Shown here in pieces: positions 36,076 to 45,263 of a stretch of DNA of 64,000 nucleotides; the stretch's first letter is position 1; each line of letters begins with the position of its first letter. The stretch comes from Acidobacteriota bacterium (GTDB lineage Bacteria > Acidobacteriota > Thermoanaerobaculia > Multivoradales > J023). A model generated the notes under the pieces. It saw only the letters and a list, made by a program, of their open reading frames with translations, searched no databases and had not been told where the DNA came from. The DNA lies in assembly GCA_029263315.1 (NCBI GenBank), contig JAJCXR010000055.1, positions 60,195 through 124,194 of the forward strand. The letters are read 5' to 3'. The position numbers were made by a program, and so were the translations under genes.

Positions 36076-37017
36076 ATGAGAAGCTCGATCAAGCCCGCCG
36101 TCCTAGTTGCCCTCATGTGGCTCGTCTTGCCGAGTCTGGGCTCAGCGGCCGAGCCCTTTTATGAGCGGCTCTTGCAGGAGGGAATCCGCGCCAACGCCGA
36201 CGGCGACAGCGCCCAGGCCATTCAAGATCTCACCTTGGCCTGTTTTGGCATGTTGGAGGAGCCCGAGAGCCTGACGGTCTGTCGCGTTCATCTGGCCCTG
36301 GCGCAAGCCGCCCAGGAAGACCGCGAGGCGTTTGCCGAGACCGTCGGCCGGATCATCGACCTGGAGAAGAGTTTTCAAGCCTACAGCAAGGCCCCCTTGG
36401 GCAGGGGGTTGCGACAGGCTTTTGAGCAAAAGTTGATCGCCTGGATTCCCTACTCCTCGCTGGTCTCCGTCAAGGCTTTCAGCGCCGCGGCCCGGGCGCA
36501 ACAGGAGCAAGAGCTGCTGAACATGGATCGCGATCAGCGCAGAGCAGCTTTGACCGAGTTACTGGCCGGCGACCCGGAAGATCTGGCTTGGAAGATCCAT
36601 ATGGCCAAAATCGAGCTCTTGGATGGCCAGCCAGCCAAGGCATTGGAGCTGACCGACAGTGTGCTCAGCCAAGATACGGAGCTCTTGGTGGCCATTTGTG
36701 TGCGCGGCGAGGCCCGCGCCGCCCTGGGCCGTTGCGAAGAGGCGTTGATGGACTTGGTGTCCTGCGATGAGTCTGGAAGCCGTCCCGAAATCCTCAAGCG
36801 GCGTCTCGAGTGCCGGATGGCCCTCGAGCAATGGGAGATCGCCAAGACGCTCTTCGATGCCTTACCGGTAGCCGAGCGTAAGGGCAGAACGGGACGTTCC
36901 TGGGACAAGGCGATCAAGGCCGGCTTGAAAGAAGCCAGACGCCGTGCCGCAGAGGTCCCTTCGGAGCCAGCCCCGGTGGAATCGTCGGAGCCCGAGGGCG
37001 GTGCCGAGACCCCCTAG
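36076..37017 (+). CDS. Periplasmic TPR-like protein of the export operon
   Basis: The 313-residue protein has a clear signal peptide (AVLVALMWLVLPSLGSAAEP) and helical repeats with TPR spacing (FYERLLQEGIRANADGDS; ALELTDSVLSQDTELLV; ICVRGEARAALGRCEEALM). Several Cys occur in the mature part. The end is an acidic, Pro- and Glu-rich tail. It is 12 bases after the phosphatase gene, with AGGAG upstream, and is the last gene of the export operon. A structural role in the export machine is inferred from position. Confidence 0.7.
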   Translation: MRSSIKPAVLVALMWLVLPSLGSAAEPFYERLLQEGIRANADGDSAQAIQDLTLACFGMLEEPESLTVCRVHLALAQAAQEDREAFAETVGRIIDLEKSFQAYSKAPLGRGLRQAFEQKLIAWIPYSSLVSVKAFSAAARAQQEQELLNMDRDQRRAALTELLAGDPEDLAWKIHMAKIELLDGQPAKALELTDSVLSQDTELLVAICVRGEARAALGRCEEALMDLVSCDESGSRPEILKRRLECRMALEQWEIAKTLFDALPVAERKGRTGRSWDKAIKAGLKEARRRAAEVPSEPAPVESSEPEGGAETP

Positions 37018-37052
37018 CAGCCCACCGCACCCTAGCCCCCGCGCTGGCCAAG

Positions 37053-37125
37053 CCAGGTCATCGAGGGGAAGATAGAAACATCCCCCGAGCGCATCGCTCA
37101 GCGGACCTGGGTTCCCTCTCCAGGT
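37053..37125 (+). ncRNA. Putative structured RNA leader with alternative pairings
   Basis: CCAGGTC (37053-37059) pairs with GACCTGG (37104-37110), enclosing a helix of TCGAGGGGA (37061-37069) with TCCCCCGA (37081-37088, one bulged A) and a small hairpin at 37087-37099, giving a three-way junction. The 3' strand ACCTGG (37105-37110) can instead pair with CCAGGT (37120-37125). Two exclusive states are the mark of a switching leader. It matches no riboswitch consensus I know. It lies 337-409 bases before the giant surface-protein gene and just after the export operon, so it could also be a 3' untranslated structure. Confidence 0.35.
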
Positions 37126-37214
37126 GGTTTGGCCGTGCCCATTGGCTCCCCTGCCTTGGTTGCGGGCGGCGGTCTGCGCCGAAAAATTCAGGGTGAGAGG
37201 GAACCGTTGGCCGA

Positions 37215-37252
37215 GTCGTCATGTCCAAAGAATGACGACGACGTATTTTTTT
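37215..37252 (+). terminator. Intrinsic terminator-like hairpin with T-run
   Basis: GTCGTCAT (37215-37222) pairs perfectly with ATGACGAC (37232-37239), and after 6 bases a run of seven T follows (37246-37252). It can end the polysaccharide export transcript about 200 bases after its last stop, or act as an attenuator before the surface-protein gene. Confidence 0.6.
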
Positions 37253-37290
37253 CTGATCGACGCTAACCCTCCCGGCGCCACGGTGAGTCT

Positions 37291-37312
37291 AAACAAAGTA
37301 AGAGCTTTGTTT
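37291..37312. promoter_or_regulatory. Perfect 8-bp inverted repeat in the leader of the giant surface-protein gene
   Basis: AAACAAAG (37291-37298) and CTTTGTTT (37305-37312) are exact reverse complements with a 6-base centre. It is AT-rich, unlike its surroundings, and lies 150 bases before the start codon. An operator or promoter-proximal element is possible. Confidence 0.45.
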
Positions 37313-37461
37313 CGATCTGGCTTGGACACCTGACGGTGTTCGCCCGTCGACTGCGCTTTCTTTTTAGTCCTATTTCGGAGCCCGGACTTTGGCCCCGGCT
37401 CCTATCCTGGCGCAGCACCCCCACGTGCTGTTGTGTCGCAGGCATCCAAAGGAGACGTTTC

Positions 37462-40400
37462 ATGTTGCAAATGTTGCAGATGTTGCAGGTTGAATGGCGG
37501 GGTTGGATTCATAAGCACTATCGCAAGCTCGACACGCTGGGGCTTCTACTTTTTCTGGCGCTGGTACCGATAGAGGCCATGGCCCAGACCTCATCTCTCA
37601 GTGGTCAGATTTGGCTCGATCTCGATAGTGATGAAACCCCCATTGGGGAGCCGGGATTGTTGGGGGTGACCGTCGAAGTCTATGACGTGTCCAACACGCT
37701 CCAGGGCTCCGCTATCACGGCATCGGACGGGATCTATTCGGTGAGCGACTTGATGGCCGGTGCCTACTATGTGCGTCTCGATCTCAGTACCTTGCCCAGT
37801 GGCCTCCATGCCTCCTATGAAAGCGACGGATATGCGGACGGTGAAATTCCCGTGGATCTTCTGGACGGACAGCAGGAAGCCAACGTCAACTGGGGCTTTT
37901 ATGGCCTCGGGTCGATTTCCGGCACCGTTTTTGAGGACATCGACGGCGACGGCACCATCGGCACGGATGAATACGGAATAGAGGGAGCTAGCTTGACGCT
38001 CACCCATCCGACCTACGATTTCGACTTCACCACCACCAGCAAGGCAAGCGGCGGTTTTTATCTGGGCGGTTTCCCCACCTTGCAATATACGTTGGCCATC
38101 GATCCGGCAACGGTGCCCGGATACAACGCGGTCAGTGAGCCGGACGCGGTGATCGACCACCAAACGGAGGTGGATCTGGAGCCCGTGCAGTACATCACGG
38201 GGGTCAACTTCGGCTTCAACGGCAACGCCGTCATCGAGGGTCGAATTTTCTACGATCTTGACCCCCTCAACGTTCTCGATCCTTTGGACATGGGGTTGGT
38301 CGGCGTCAGCATGCTGCTGTTCGACGATCAGGACAATCAAATAGGCGCCACCGACGCCGTGGCCGGCGGCATCTTCCGATTCGATAACCTGATCCCCGCC
38401 ACTTACAAGATTTGGGTCGACTCCTCGACCTTGCCTTTTGGCATGCTGCACACCTTCGATCCGAACGGTTACCTCGACCGGCAGGAGACGGTGACCCTGA
38501 CGGCGGGCGAAGTGCTGACCGATATGGACTTCGGTTTCACCGGCAATACGGTGGTGGGTGGTTTGGTCTTCTTGGACCTCAATGGAGATGGTTTTCAGGA
38601 CATCGACGAAAACGGTTTGGAGGATGTCGGATTCACCTTGACGGATTTGCAAACCCTGGAGACGAGTCAGAGGTTCAGCAACGAGTATGGCGGCTATGCG
38701 GTAGAAAATCTCTATGCCGGCTCCTACCGCGTCGAAATCGATCCGTCGACCCTTCCAGCTGGCGCGACCCCGGTGTCGGACCGTGACGGCACCTTGGATC
38801 ATCAAACCGAGGTGACGACCGTCTATGGTGAGGGGATCTACGACGTCAACTTCGGCTACAACGCTAACGGCTCCCTGGCCGGTGTCATCTTCTTCGATGC
38901 GGATGGTGACGGTGCCCAGGGGCCCGACGATGAGGGTATGGAATTTCTCTTAGTCGAGCTACGGGATGATTACGGAAATCTCATCACCTCGACGACGACC
39001 TCCTACAGCGGAGGCTTTCATTTTGGGAATTTGGATGCGGGGACCTACTTCGTGGTGGTCGACTCCGCCTCCATCCCCCAAGCCGCCATTCGGACCTACG
39101 ACCCGGATGGGGTCTTCGACGATCAGACCGAGGTGGTTTTGGACACCGGCGAGCAGCGCTCGGGTCTCGATTTCGGATATCTCCTCAACGGTACGGTGTT
39201 CGGCGGCGTCTTTGAGGACGCCAATGGCGACGGATCTCCCGAGGGTGCAGAAGATGGCATCTCGGATGTTCGACTGATGCTATTCGACGATGGGGGTTCT
39301 CTGATCGACTCGGTCTTGACGGGTCTCGACGGCAACTATCAGTTTGATGATGTGGTGGCCGGCGACTACAGCGTCCTCGTCGACGCCTCCACCCTGCCCG
39401 CTGGCTATTCCCAAACCTTCGATACGGACGGCTTGGAGACACCCGGCGAGGTGTCCTTTGCCGTGGTGGCTGGGGAGGTTGCCTATGGCATCATTTTTGG
39501 TTACCAAGGCCCCGGCGGGGTCTATGGCGGGGTGCTCCACGACCAAGACCTGAGCGGCAATCCGTCGCCGGACGACATGGGTATCGCCAACGTGCGGGTG
39601 ACCCTATTGGACGCCCAGGGTGATGTGGTGACGGACATGCTGACGGGCGAATACGGCGACTTCTACTTCGACAACCTGCCCCCCGGCGATTACTCGGTGG
39701 CGCTGGACCCGTCGACGCTGCCGGAGAACCATACGCAGGTGTGGGATTACGATGGTTTGGAGACACCACACGGTGCCGCGTTCACCGTCGAAGCCGGACT
39801 GCCGGTGGAGGACGTGACCTTTGGTTACCAAGGTCCCGGCGGGGTCTATGGCGGGGTATTCCACGACCAAGACCTGAGCGGCAATCCGTCGCCGGACGAC
39901 ATGGGCATCGCCAATGTGCGGGTGACCCTGTTGGACGCCCAGGGTGACGTGGTGACGGACATGTTGACGGGCGAGTACGGCGACTTCTACTTCGACAACC
40001 TGCCCCCAGGCGATTACTCGGTGGCGCTGGACCCGTCGACGCTGCCGGAGAACCATACGCAGGTGTGGGATTACGATGGTTTGGAGACACCGCACGGTGC
40101 CGCGTTCACAGTGCAAGCGGGCCTGTCGGTGGAAGACGTGACCTTTGGTTACCAAGGCCCCGGCGGTGTCTATGGCGGGATCTACGATGATCAGGATTTG
40201 GACGGCAACCCGTCGCCGGCCGACATGGGCATCGCCAATGTGCGGGTGACCCTGTTGGACGCCCAGGGTGACGTGGTGACGGACATGCTGACGGGGGAGT
40301 ACGGCGACTTCTATTTCGACAACCTGCCCCCCGGCGATTACTCGGTGGCGCTGGATCCGTCGACGCTGCCGGAGAACCATACGCAGGTGTGGGATTACGA

Positions 40401-42678
40401 TGGTTTGGAGACGCCGCACGGTGCCGCGTTCACAGTGCAAGCGGGCCTGTCGGTGGAAGACGTGACCTTTGGTTACCAAGGCCCCGGCGGGGTCTATGGC
40501 GGGATCTACGATGATCAGGATTTGGACGGCAACCCGTCGCCTGGCGATGTGGGCCTAGCCAATGTGCGGGTGGCCTTGCTGGGCTCGCAAGGCGATGTGG
40601 TGACCGACATGCTGACGGACAGCAACGGCGGGTATTACTTCGACAACCTGCCGCCCGGGGCCTACAGCGTGGAGCTGGACCCGTCGACGTTGCCGGAGAG
40701 CTACACACAAGTGTGGGACTACGACGGGACGGTGACGCCGCATAGCGCGTCGTTCACAGTGCAGGCAGGATTGTCGGTGGAGGACGTAACCTTCGGCTAT
40801 GTTCGGCCATCGACCATCTCCGGCGGTGTCTATGACGATCTCGATGCCAGCGGTACCTTGGAGTCTGGAGAGCTGGGATGGCGCGGCGCACGCATCGAGC
40901 TGCGGGATACCCAAGGGGGTTTGGTCGCCGAGACCTATTCCGACGGCTACGGCCTGTACGTTTTCGAATCCCTGGCTAGTGACAGCTATGTGCTGGTCGT
41001 GGACGCCAGCACTCTTCCGGACGAGTTTTTACCGACCTTCGATCCCGACGGCACCGCAACCCCCTATGAGGCGACGGTGACAGTGGGTTTGGGCCTCGAG
41101 CTTTCGAGCGTTGATTTCGGCTTCACCCAGGCGTCCGATCCCGATCTGATCGCCCATTGGACGTTGGACGAAACCAACGGTGGTTTCGCCGTCGACAGCA
41201 GCGGTGAAGGGAACGACGGGCTGTGGAACAACGGAACGTTACCGGTGGCAGCGCTGTTCGCCAACGGATTGTCTTTCGATGGGCAGAATGATGTCGTCGA
41301 GGTTCCGGCTTCGGCCTCGCTGAACAACCTCAGCCAGCTGACCATGTCGGTTTGGGTCAACTACTCCAGCTCCAACGGTTGGCGCTCGATCATCGACAAA
41401 CGCGACAACGGCAGTGACGGTTTCGACCTCTACCTCAACGAGTCCTCACAAGCGTTTCTGCGCATCAACGACAGCACCCTGGCCGGTTCCAGTGTGCTGT
41501 CCGCAGGTGCCTGGCACCACCTGGCGGCGGTGTACGACGGCAGCGCCATGGTGCTCTACGTCAACGGCGTGCAAGATGCCTCACGCATCAGCGGTGCCGT
41601 GGCCATCGATACCCTCGGACCCTTGCTCTTGGGCGAGAACTACGCACGGGGCAATAGCTACTTCCAAGGCGTGCTCGACGATGTTCGAATTTATCGTCGG
41701 GCTCTATCGTCGACCGAAGTGGCTGACCTACATGCTGAATCCTCGACGGTGGTCGATACCGTTGAGCCGACGCTGGCCAACGGAGGCCCCAATGGGACCC
41801 TGGCGGCGGGCACCACGCAATTGGACCTGGTGCTGACCACCGGTGAGGACGCCACCTGCCGGTATAGCCAGACCCCGAGCGTTCCGTTCGAGGAAATGAC
41901 CGGCAGCTTCGGGACGGCGTTTGGCACAAGCCACAGCGACAGCCTCGACGGTCTCGGGGTTGGCAGCTATAACTTTTACGTGCGTTGCGAAGATCTTTCC
42001 GGCAATCACAACAATGCCGACTATGAGATTTCGTTCCACATCGCCCAGGAGGAAGATCTGAGTGTCGGTTTGCTGGGCCACTGGTCCTTCGACGCTGGCG
42101 CGGGCGCCGTGGCTTCCGATACCTCCGGCTACGGTCATGACGGCCTGTTGCTGAACGGGCCACAGTGGGTCGCCGGGCAAGAGGGCCAAGCCCTGGCCTT
42201 CGATGGCAGCGATGACGCGATGACGGTCGCTTCGGCGCCGGCCCTCGATTCGATGGCAGCGTTGACCCTGTCCGCATGGATTCAGCATGCGCCGGGCACC
42301 GGTTGGCGGTCCATCATCGACAAGCGGGATGTAGCCAACGACGGCTACGATCTGTACGTCAGCAGCTCGTCACGGCTGTTCATGCGCATCAACAACCAGA
42401 CGCTGCAAGGCAGCGCTGTCATCGACGATGGCGCCTGGCACCATGTGGTGGGCATCTACGACGGCAATCAACTGCAACTCTTCGTCGATGGAGTCTTGGA
42501 CGGCAGCAAGTCGGCCTCGGGTTTGAGCATCAATACCTGGCGCGGCTTGCGCTTGGGCGAGAACTGGGAGCAAGGTAACAGCTACTTCGCAGGGGCGATG
42601 GACGATGTCCGGATCTATGGTCGGGCATTGTCCTCGGCCGATGTAACGGCGCTCTATCAAAGCCTCGCTCAACCATGA
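37462..42678 (+). CDS. Giant secreted SdrD_B-repeat protein with two LamG domains
   Basis: The 1738-residue protein starts at ATG 37462 (AAAGGAG 7 bases upstream). A signal peptide (LGLLLFLALVPIEAMAQ) is followed by 11 modules of about 105-108 residues, each starting with a pattern like G-x-V-F-x-D-x-D-G-D-G and containing FDNLPPGDY and STLP segments; these are SdrD_B-type beta-sandwiches that usually bind calcium. Modules 7-10 are nearly identical. Two laminin-G/concanavalin-like domains follow (each with SIIDKRD, GAWHH and LDDVRIY or MDDVRIY). No sortase, PEP-CTERM or type IX signal is seen at the C-terminus, so how it is held is unknown. Adhesion or matrix binding is inferred, supported by the neighbouring exopolysaccharide operon. 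Confidence 0.85.
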   Translation: MLQMLQMLQVEWRGWIHKHYRKLDTLGLLLFLALVPIEAMAQTSSLSGQIWLDLDSDETPIGEPGLLGVTVEVYDVSNTLQGSAITASDGIYSVSDLMAGAYYVRLDLSTLPSGLHASYESDGYADGEIPVDLLDGQQEANVNWGFYGLGSISGTVFEDIDGDGTIGTDEYGIEGASLTLTHPTYDFDFTTTSKASGGFYLGGFPTLQYTLAIDPATVPGYNAVSEPDAVIDHQTEVDLEPVQYITGVNFGFNGNAVIEGRIFYDLDPLNVLDPLDMGLVGVSMLLFDDQDNQIGATDAVAGGIFRFDNLIPATYKIWVDSSTLPFGMLHTFDPNGYLDRQETVTLTAGEVLTDMDFGFTGNTVVGGLVFLDLNGDGFQDIDENGLEDVGFTLTDLQTLETSQRFSNEYGGYAVENLYAGSYRVEIDPSTLPAGATPVSDRDGTLDHQTEVTTVYGEGIYDVNFGYNANGSLAGVIFFDADGDGAQGPDDEGMEFLLVELRDDYGNLITSTTTSYSGGFHFGNLDAGTYFVVVDSASIPQAAIRTYDPDGVFDDQTEVVLDTGEQRSGLDFGYLLNGTVFGGVFEDANGDGSPEGAEDGISDVRLMLFDDGGSLIDSVLTGLDGNYQFDDVVAGDYSVLVDASTLPAGYSQTFDTDGLETPGEVSFAVVAGEVAYGIIFGYQGPGGVYGGVLHDQDLSGNPSPDDMGIANVRVTLLDAQGDVVTDMLTGEYGDFYFDNLPPGDYSVALDPSTLPENHTQVWDYDGLETPHGAAFTVEAGLPVEDVTFGYQGPGGVYGGVFHDQDLSGNPSPDDMGIANVRVTLLDAQGDVVTDMLTGEYGDFYFDNLPPGDYSVALDPSTLPENHTQVWDYDGLETPHGAAFTVQAGLSVEDVTFGYQGPGGVYGGIYDDQDLDGNPSPADMGIANVRVTLLDAQGDVVTDMLTGEYGDFYFDNLPPGDYSVALDPSTLPENHTQVWDYDGLETPHGAAFTVQAGLSVEDVTFGYQGPGGVYGGIYDDQDLDGNPSPGDVGLANVRVALLGSQGDVVTDMLTDSNGGYYFDNLPPGAYSVELDPSTLPESYTQVWDYDGTVTPHSASFTVQAGLSVEDVTFGYVRPSTISGGVYDDLDASGTLESGELGWRGARIELRDTQGGLVAETYSDGYGLYVFESLASDSYVLVVDASTLPDEFLPTFDPDGTATPYEATVTVGLGLELSSVDFGFTQASDPDLIAHWTLDETNGGFAVDSSGEGNDGLWNNGTLPVAALFANGLSFDGQNDVVEVPASASLNNLSQLTMSVWVNYSSSNGWRSIIDKRDNGSDGFDLYLNESSQAFLRINDSTLAGSSVLSAGAWHHLAAVYDGSAMVLYVNGVQDASRISGAVAIDTLGPLLLGENYARGNSYFQGVLDDVRIYRRALSSTEVADLHAESSTVVDTVEPTLANGGPNGTLAAGTTQLDLVLTTGEDATCRYSQTPSVPFEEMTGSFGTAFGTSHSDSLDGLGVGSYNFYVRCEDLSGNHNNADYEISFHIAQEEDLSVGLLGHWSFDAGAGAVASDTSGYGHDGLLLNGPQWVAGQEGQALAFDGSDDAMTVASAPALDSMAALTLSAWIQHAPGTGWRSIIDKRDVANDGYDLYVSSSSRLFMRINNQTLQGSAVIDDGAWHHVVGIYDGNQLQLFVDGVLDGSKSASGLSINTWRGLRLGENWEQGNSYFAGAMDDVRIYGRALSSADVTALYQSLAQP
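39517..40812 (+). repeat. Four 324-bp near-identical tandem repeats inside the surface-protein gene
   Basis: Units start at 39517, 39841, 40165 and 40489, exactly 324 bases (108 codons) apart. The first three are almost identical in DNA, including third positions, and the fourth is diverged in its centre. Flanking modules 5, 6 and 11 share only protein-level similarity, so these four arose by recent duplication or gene conversion. Confidence 0.95.
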
Positions 42679-42684
42679 GAGCAT

Positions 42685-42703
42685 GGCCCGTCGACGGGCC
42701 TTT
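42685..42703 (+). terminator. Hairpin after the giant surface-protein gene
   Basis: GGCCCGTCGACGGGCC (42685-42700) is a perfect palindrome 6 bases after the stop and is followed by TTTGCG. The T-run is short, so it is a plausible but not strong terminator. Confidence 0.5.
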
Positions 42704-42795
42704 GCGCCCCGCCCGAGCCCCGTATCGCTTTTCTGATGCAATGAGTTTTTTCTCTGGATAGGGAGGTTGAATCGCCGAGAGTAGGGACTGAAATT

Positions 42796-43788
42796 GTGCT
42801 TTCTACCGACTTCATAGGTGCCGAGCTGACCCCCGCCGATCCCCGCCATGCGACGGCCCGGGTCGTCTTGGAAGGGCTCCGGGCCAGCGCCGGGGGATTG
42901 GCTGTCGCCTGTGCGGCCTTCAGCGTCATCAGCTACTTGCGCCACGGTGTCCTGTGGCTGGCGCTGATCAACCTGGCACTCTCGGCCATGTTCTTGGCTT
43001 TTGTTTGGATGGCCCGTCGTGGAGACATCGCTCCCCGTTGGGCCAATGCCATGGTTTCCTTGACGCTGCTCTTGGCGGCCTTCGACGTGCTCATCGCCTT
43101 CTCGCTATTCGGCGAGTCCAACCAGAACAATTTCGTGGCCCTCATCGTCGTAGGGGCGGGGAGCTTCCTGCTCTCCAACCGCTGGTTGATGATCACCATC
43201 GGCGGCATCTTGGCGGCTTGGGCTCCGGTGGCCTGGCTTTCCACTGAGATCCCAGAGATGGTCCGTTACGGACTGACCCTCTTTGCTGCCACCATCCTGG
43301 CGTTGGCCATCCACACGGCCAGGGCCCGATCCCATTTTCGTTTGGGCGTGGCGCTCAGTCGCTTACACAAATCAGAAGAGCGGTATCGCTCCCTGTTTCA
43401 GCAATCCAAAGACGTCATCGTGGTCAGCACTCCGGCCGGGAGGTTGATCGACATCAATCCGGTCGGCATCGATCTCTTTGGCTTTCGCGATGAAGAGATT
43501 CGTTCCTTGGAGCTGGGTCGGGACATCTACACCGAAGTCGAAGACCGTGAGCGGCTGCGGCAAGCGTTGCTGGAAAAGAGTTTTGTCAAAGACTTCACCT
43601 CACAGCTCCGAACGCGGGACGGTCGCATCCTCGAGCTCGAGAGCACGAGCACTGCGATCCGCGATTCCGATGGTCGCATTACCGCCTTCCTCACCACCCT
43701 GCGGGACTTGACGGGACGTCGTCGAGGGCAGGTCGCCGCCGAGCCGATGACGGGCTCGAAGGTGACTGCGCCCCCGTCCCAAGGCTGA
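42796..43788 (+). CDS. Membrane PAS-domain sensor without output domain
   Basis: The 330-residue protein begins at GTG 42796. About six membrane helices occupy residues 30-175 (for example AVACAAFSVISYL and LLLAAFDVLIAFSLF). A PAS domain follows from about 191: SEERYRSLFQQSKDVIVVST, INPVGIDLFGF, then a PAC-like end TSTAIRDSDGRITAF. The protein stops about 25 residues later with no histidine kinase, GGDEF, EAL or phosphatase domain. It may signal by protein contact or be a truncated sensor. Neighbours are the surface protein and a TPR protein. Confidence 0.75.
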   Translation: MLSTDFIGAELTPADPRHATARVVLEGLRASAGGLAVACAAFSVISYLRHGVLWLALINLALSAMFLAFVWMARRGDIAPRWANAMVSLTLLLAAFDVLIAFSLFGESNQNNFVALIVVGAGSFLLSNRWLMITIGGILAAWAPVAWLSTEIPEMVRYGLTLFAATILALAIHTARARSHFRLGVALSRLHKSEERYRSLFQQSKDVIVVSTPAGRLIDINPVGIDLFGFRDEEIRSLELGRDIYTEVEDRERLRQALLEKSFVKDFTSQLRTRDGRILELESTSTAIRDSDGRITAFLTTLRDLTGRRRGQVAAEPMTGSKVTAPPSQG

Positions 43789-43851
43789 TCCCCGCCGCCG
43801 CCTCGGCCCTTTCTACCCGCCTCCGAGCCCCCAACCTCCGCCTGTGGGCCC

Positions 43852-43922
43852 ACACCGGGAACGCCCGGCCTTCGGCCGGTGTCCAAGGATATGAATATCA
43901 CCGGTGCTCTCACCGGAGGAGG
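43852..43922 (+). promoter_or_regulatory. Leader hairpins abutting the ribosome site of the TPR gene
   Basis: ACACCGG (43852-43858) can pair with CCGGTGT (43876-43882). A second hairpin, CCGGTG-CTCT-CACCGG (43901-43916), ends exactly where the strong AGGAGG ribosome site (43917-43922) begins. The CACCGG and CCGGTG segments can exchange partners, so alternative folds could affect ribosome access. Confidence 0.4.
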
Positions 43923-43928
43923 TTGAAC

Positions 43929-45158
43929 ATGCATTACATCGCCAAGCTGTCCCTCGCCGCTGTCGTCTCATGGGGACTTCTGACGCCGTCCATAGCTCTC
44001 GCCGGGTGGGACGAAGGGGTCAGCGCCTTCAAGTCCGGGGACTACCGCCAAGCCTCAGAGCTTTTTTCTCAGTACATCCAGAGCAATCCGACGGCGCCCC
44101 AGGCCCATTACATGCTGGGCCGCAGCCTGTTGCAGGAGGATCGACGGGTGGAGTCCTTGGGGCCCCTCGAGGAAGCATTGAAGCTAGCGCCAAAGGAGTC
44201 TTCCTATCGCCTGGCCTTCGCCCAAGCACAACTCAAAGCCCATCGCGCCGATGCTGCCCTGGAGACCCTGGCCGAGCAAGACTTGGCGACGCTACCGGCC
44301 AATCAACGCCAAGCTTTTGACAACCTCTTGGCGCGATCGGCGACCGAGAGCAAGGATATTCAGGCCGCCCACAAGGCCCTGAGCATTACTTTGACGGAGC
44401 ATGGTGACCAAGCCAGCCTGTGGCTTGCCATGGCCAATATCGAGCGGCGTCGCGAGGCAACGGCAGCGGCCTTCACCGCCCTCGGCCGGGCTTTCGAGAT
44501 CGATGCTCAGGCCGAAGTCGGAGTGCAGGCGGTACACACCGCCTTCAGCCTGGCTCGGGAGAGCGCTGATGAAGCGCGCCAGGGGTGGTACTCCAAGGCC
44601 GGAGAGGTCGCCGAGCAGCTGGCAGCCGCCCAGCCGAGCGGAGACCATTTCCTGCTGGCCGGTGAAGCCCGCCTCGGTGCCAAGGACTTTGCCGCCGCCG
44701 CCGCCTGGTTCGACCGAGCAGCGGCAACGCGGGACCAGGATCCGTTGCCCCATTACTACCTCGCCCGTTGCGCTTTGGCGGAGTCGAAGGGCGGGGAAGC
44801 CTTGACCCACCTCGACGCGGCGGCCCGCCGTTCACCCGGGGGCGACTTGGCCGAGCAGATTCTGCTCGCCAGGGGTGCCGCCCTACGACAGACGGAGGCC
44901 TTCGAGCAGGCCGCCGCCGTCTATCGACAAGCGGGTCGAGCCGGGAAGGTCGCAGAAATGGAGAGCTTGGCCGAAACCAAGCGCAAGAACGCGGAATGGG
45001 ATACTGAGAAACAGCGCTGTCGACAGAAGAGGGACGAGATCCGTCGGTTGATGGAGGATAGCGAAGACCTTCGTGGCTCCGCCGCTTGGCAAGACCTCGA
45101 GCAAGCCAATGACCACATGCTGGCGGAGTGCAGCTCCTATTTCGATGCGGCGGCGTGA
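43929..45158 (+). CDS. Secreted TPR-repeat protein
   Basis: The product is 409 residues from ATG 43929, with AGGAGG 6 bases upstream. A signal peptide (LAAVVSWGLLTPSIALAG) is followed by consecutive TPR units (WDEGVSAFKSGDYRQASELF; AHYMLGRSLLQEDRRVESL; ATAAAFTALGRAFEIDAQA; EAFEQAAAVYRQAGRAG). The C-terminal 60 residues are charged and contain two Cys (QRCRQKRDEI and LAECSSYF). It is probably a periplasmic scaffold; nothing shows a partner. A bidirectional terminator follows it. Confidence 0.75.
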   Translation: MHYIAKLSLAAVVSWGLLTPSIALAGWDEGVSAFKSGDYRQASELFSQYIQSNPTAPQAHYMLGRSLLQEDRRVESLGPLEEALKLAPKESSYRLAFAQAQLKAHRADAALETLAEQDLATLPANQRQAFDNLLARSATESKDIQAAHKALSITLTEHGDQASLWLAMANIERRREATAAAFTALGRAFEIDAQAEVGVQAVHTAFSLARESADEARQGWYSKAGEVAEQLAAAQPSGDHFLLAGEARLGAKDFAAAAAWFDRAAATRDQDPLPHYYLARCALAESKGGEALTHLDAAARRSPGGDLAEQILLARGAALRQTEAFEQAAAVYRQAGRAGKVAEMESLAETKRKNAEWDTEKQRCRQKRDEIRRLMEDSEDLRGSAAWQDLEQANDHMLAECSSYFDAAA

Positions 45159-45203
45159 TCCCTCGATGATCTGATCGACCTCTGAAGCGCAGGGTCGTGA
45201 CGC

Positions 45204-45242
45204 AAAAAACCCTCGGACCCATGAGGTTCCGAGGGTTTTTGT
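45204..45242. terminator. Bidirectional intrinsic terminator
   Basis: CCCTCGGA (45210-45217) pairs with TCCGAGGG (45228-45235). Six A precede the stem and five T follow it, so it can work in both directions. It lies between the convergent TPR gene (stop 45158) and the secreted-protein gene (stop 45264). Confidence 0.9.
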
Positions 45243-45263
45243 TTGCAGGCGAGGAACGAGCGA

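Noticed and set aside
37053..37125. Known riboswitch class (c-di-GMP-I, cobalamin, TPP, FMN)
   Set aside because: The conserved core sequences of these classes are not present in the fold or in the rest of the gap.
39517..40812. Regular repeats considered as a CRISPR array or satellite
   Set aside because: The period is 324 bp, in frame, and encodes protein modules with STLP and FDNLPPG motifs; there are no short repeats with unique spacers.
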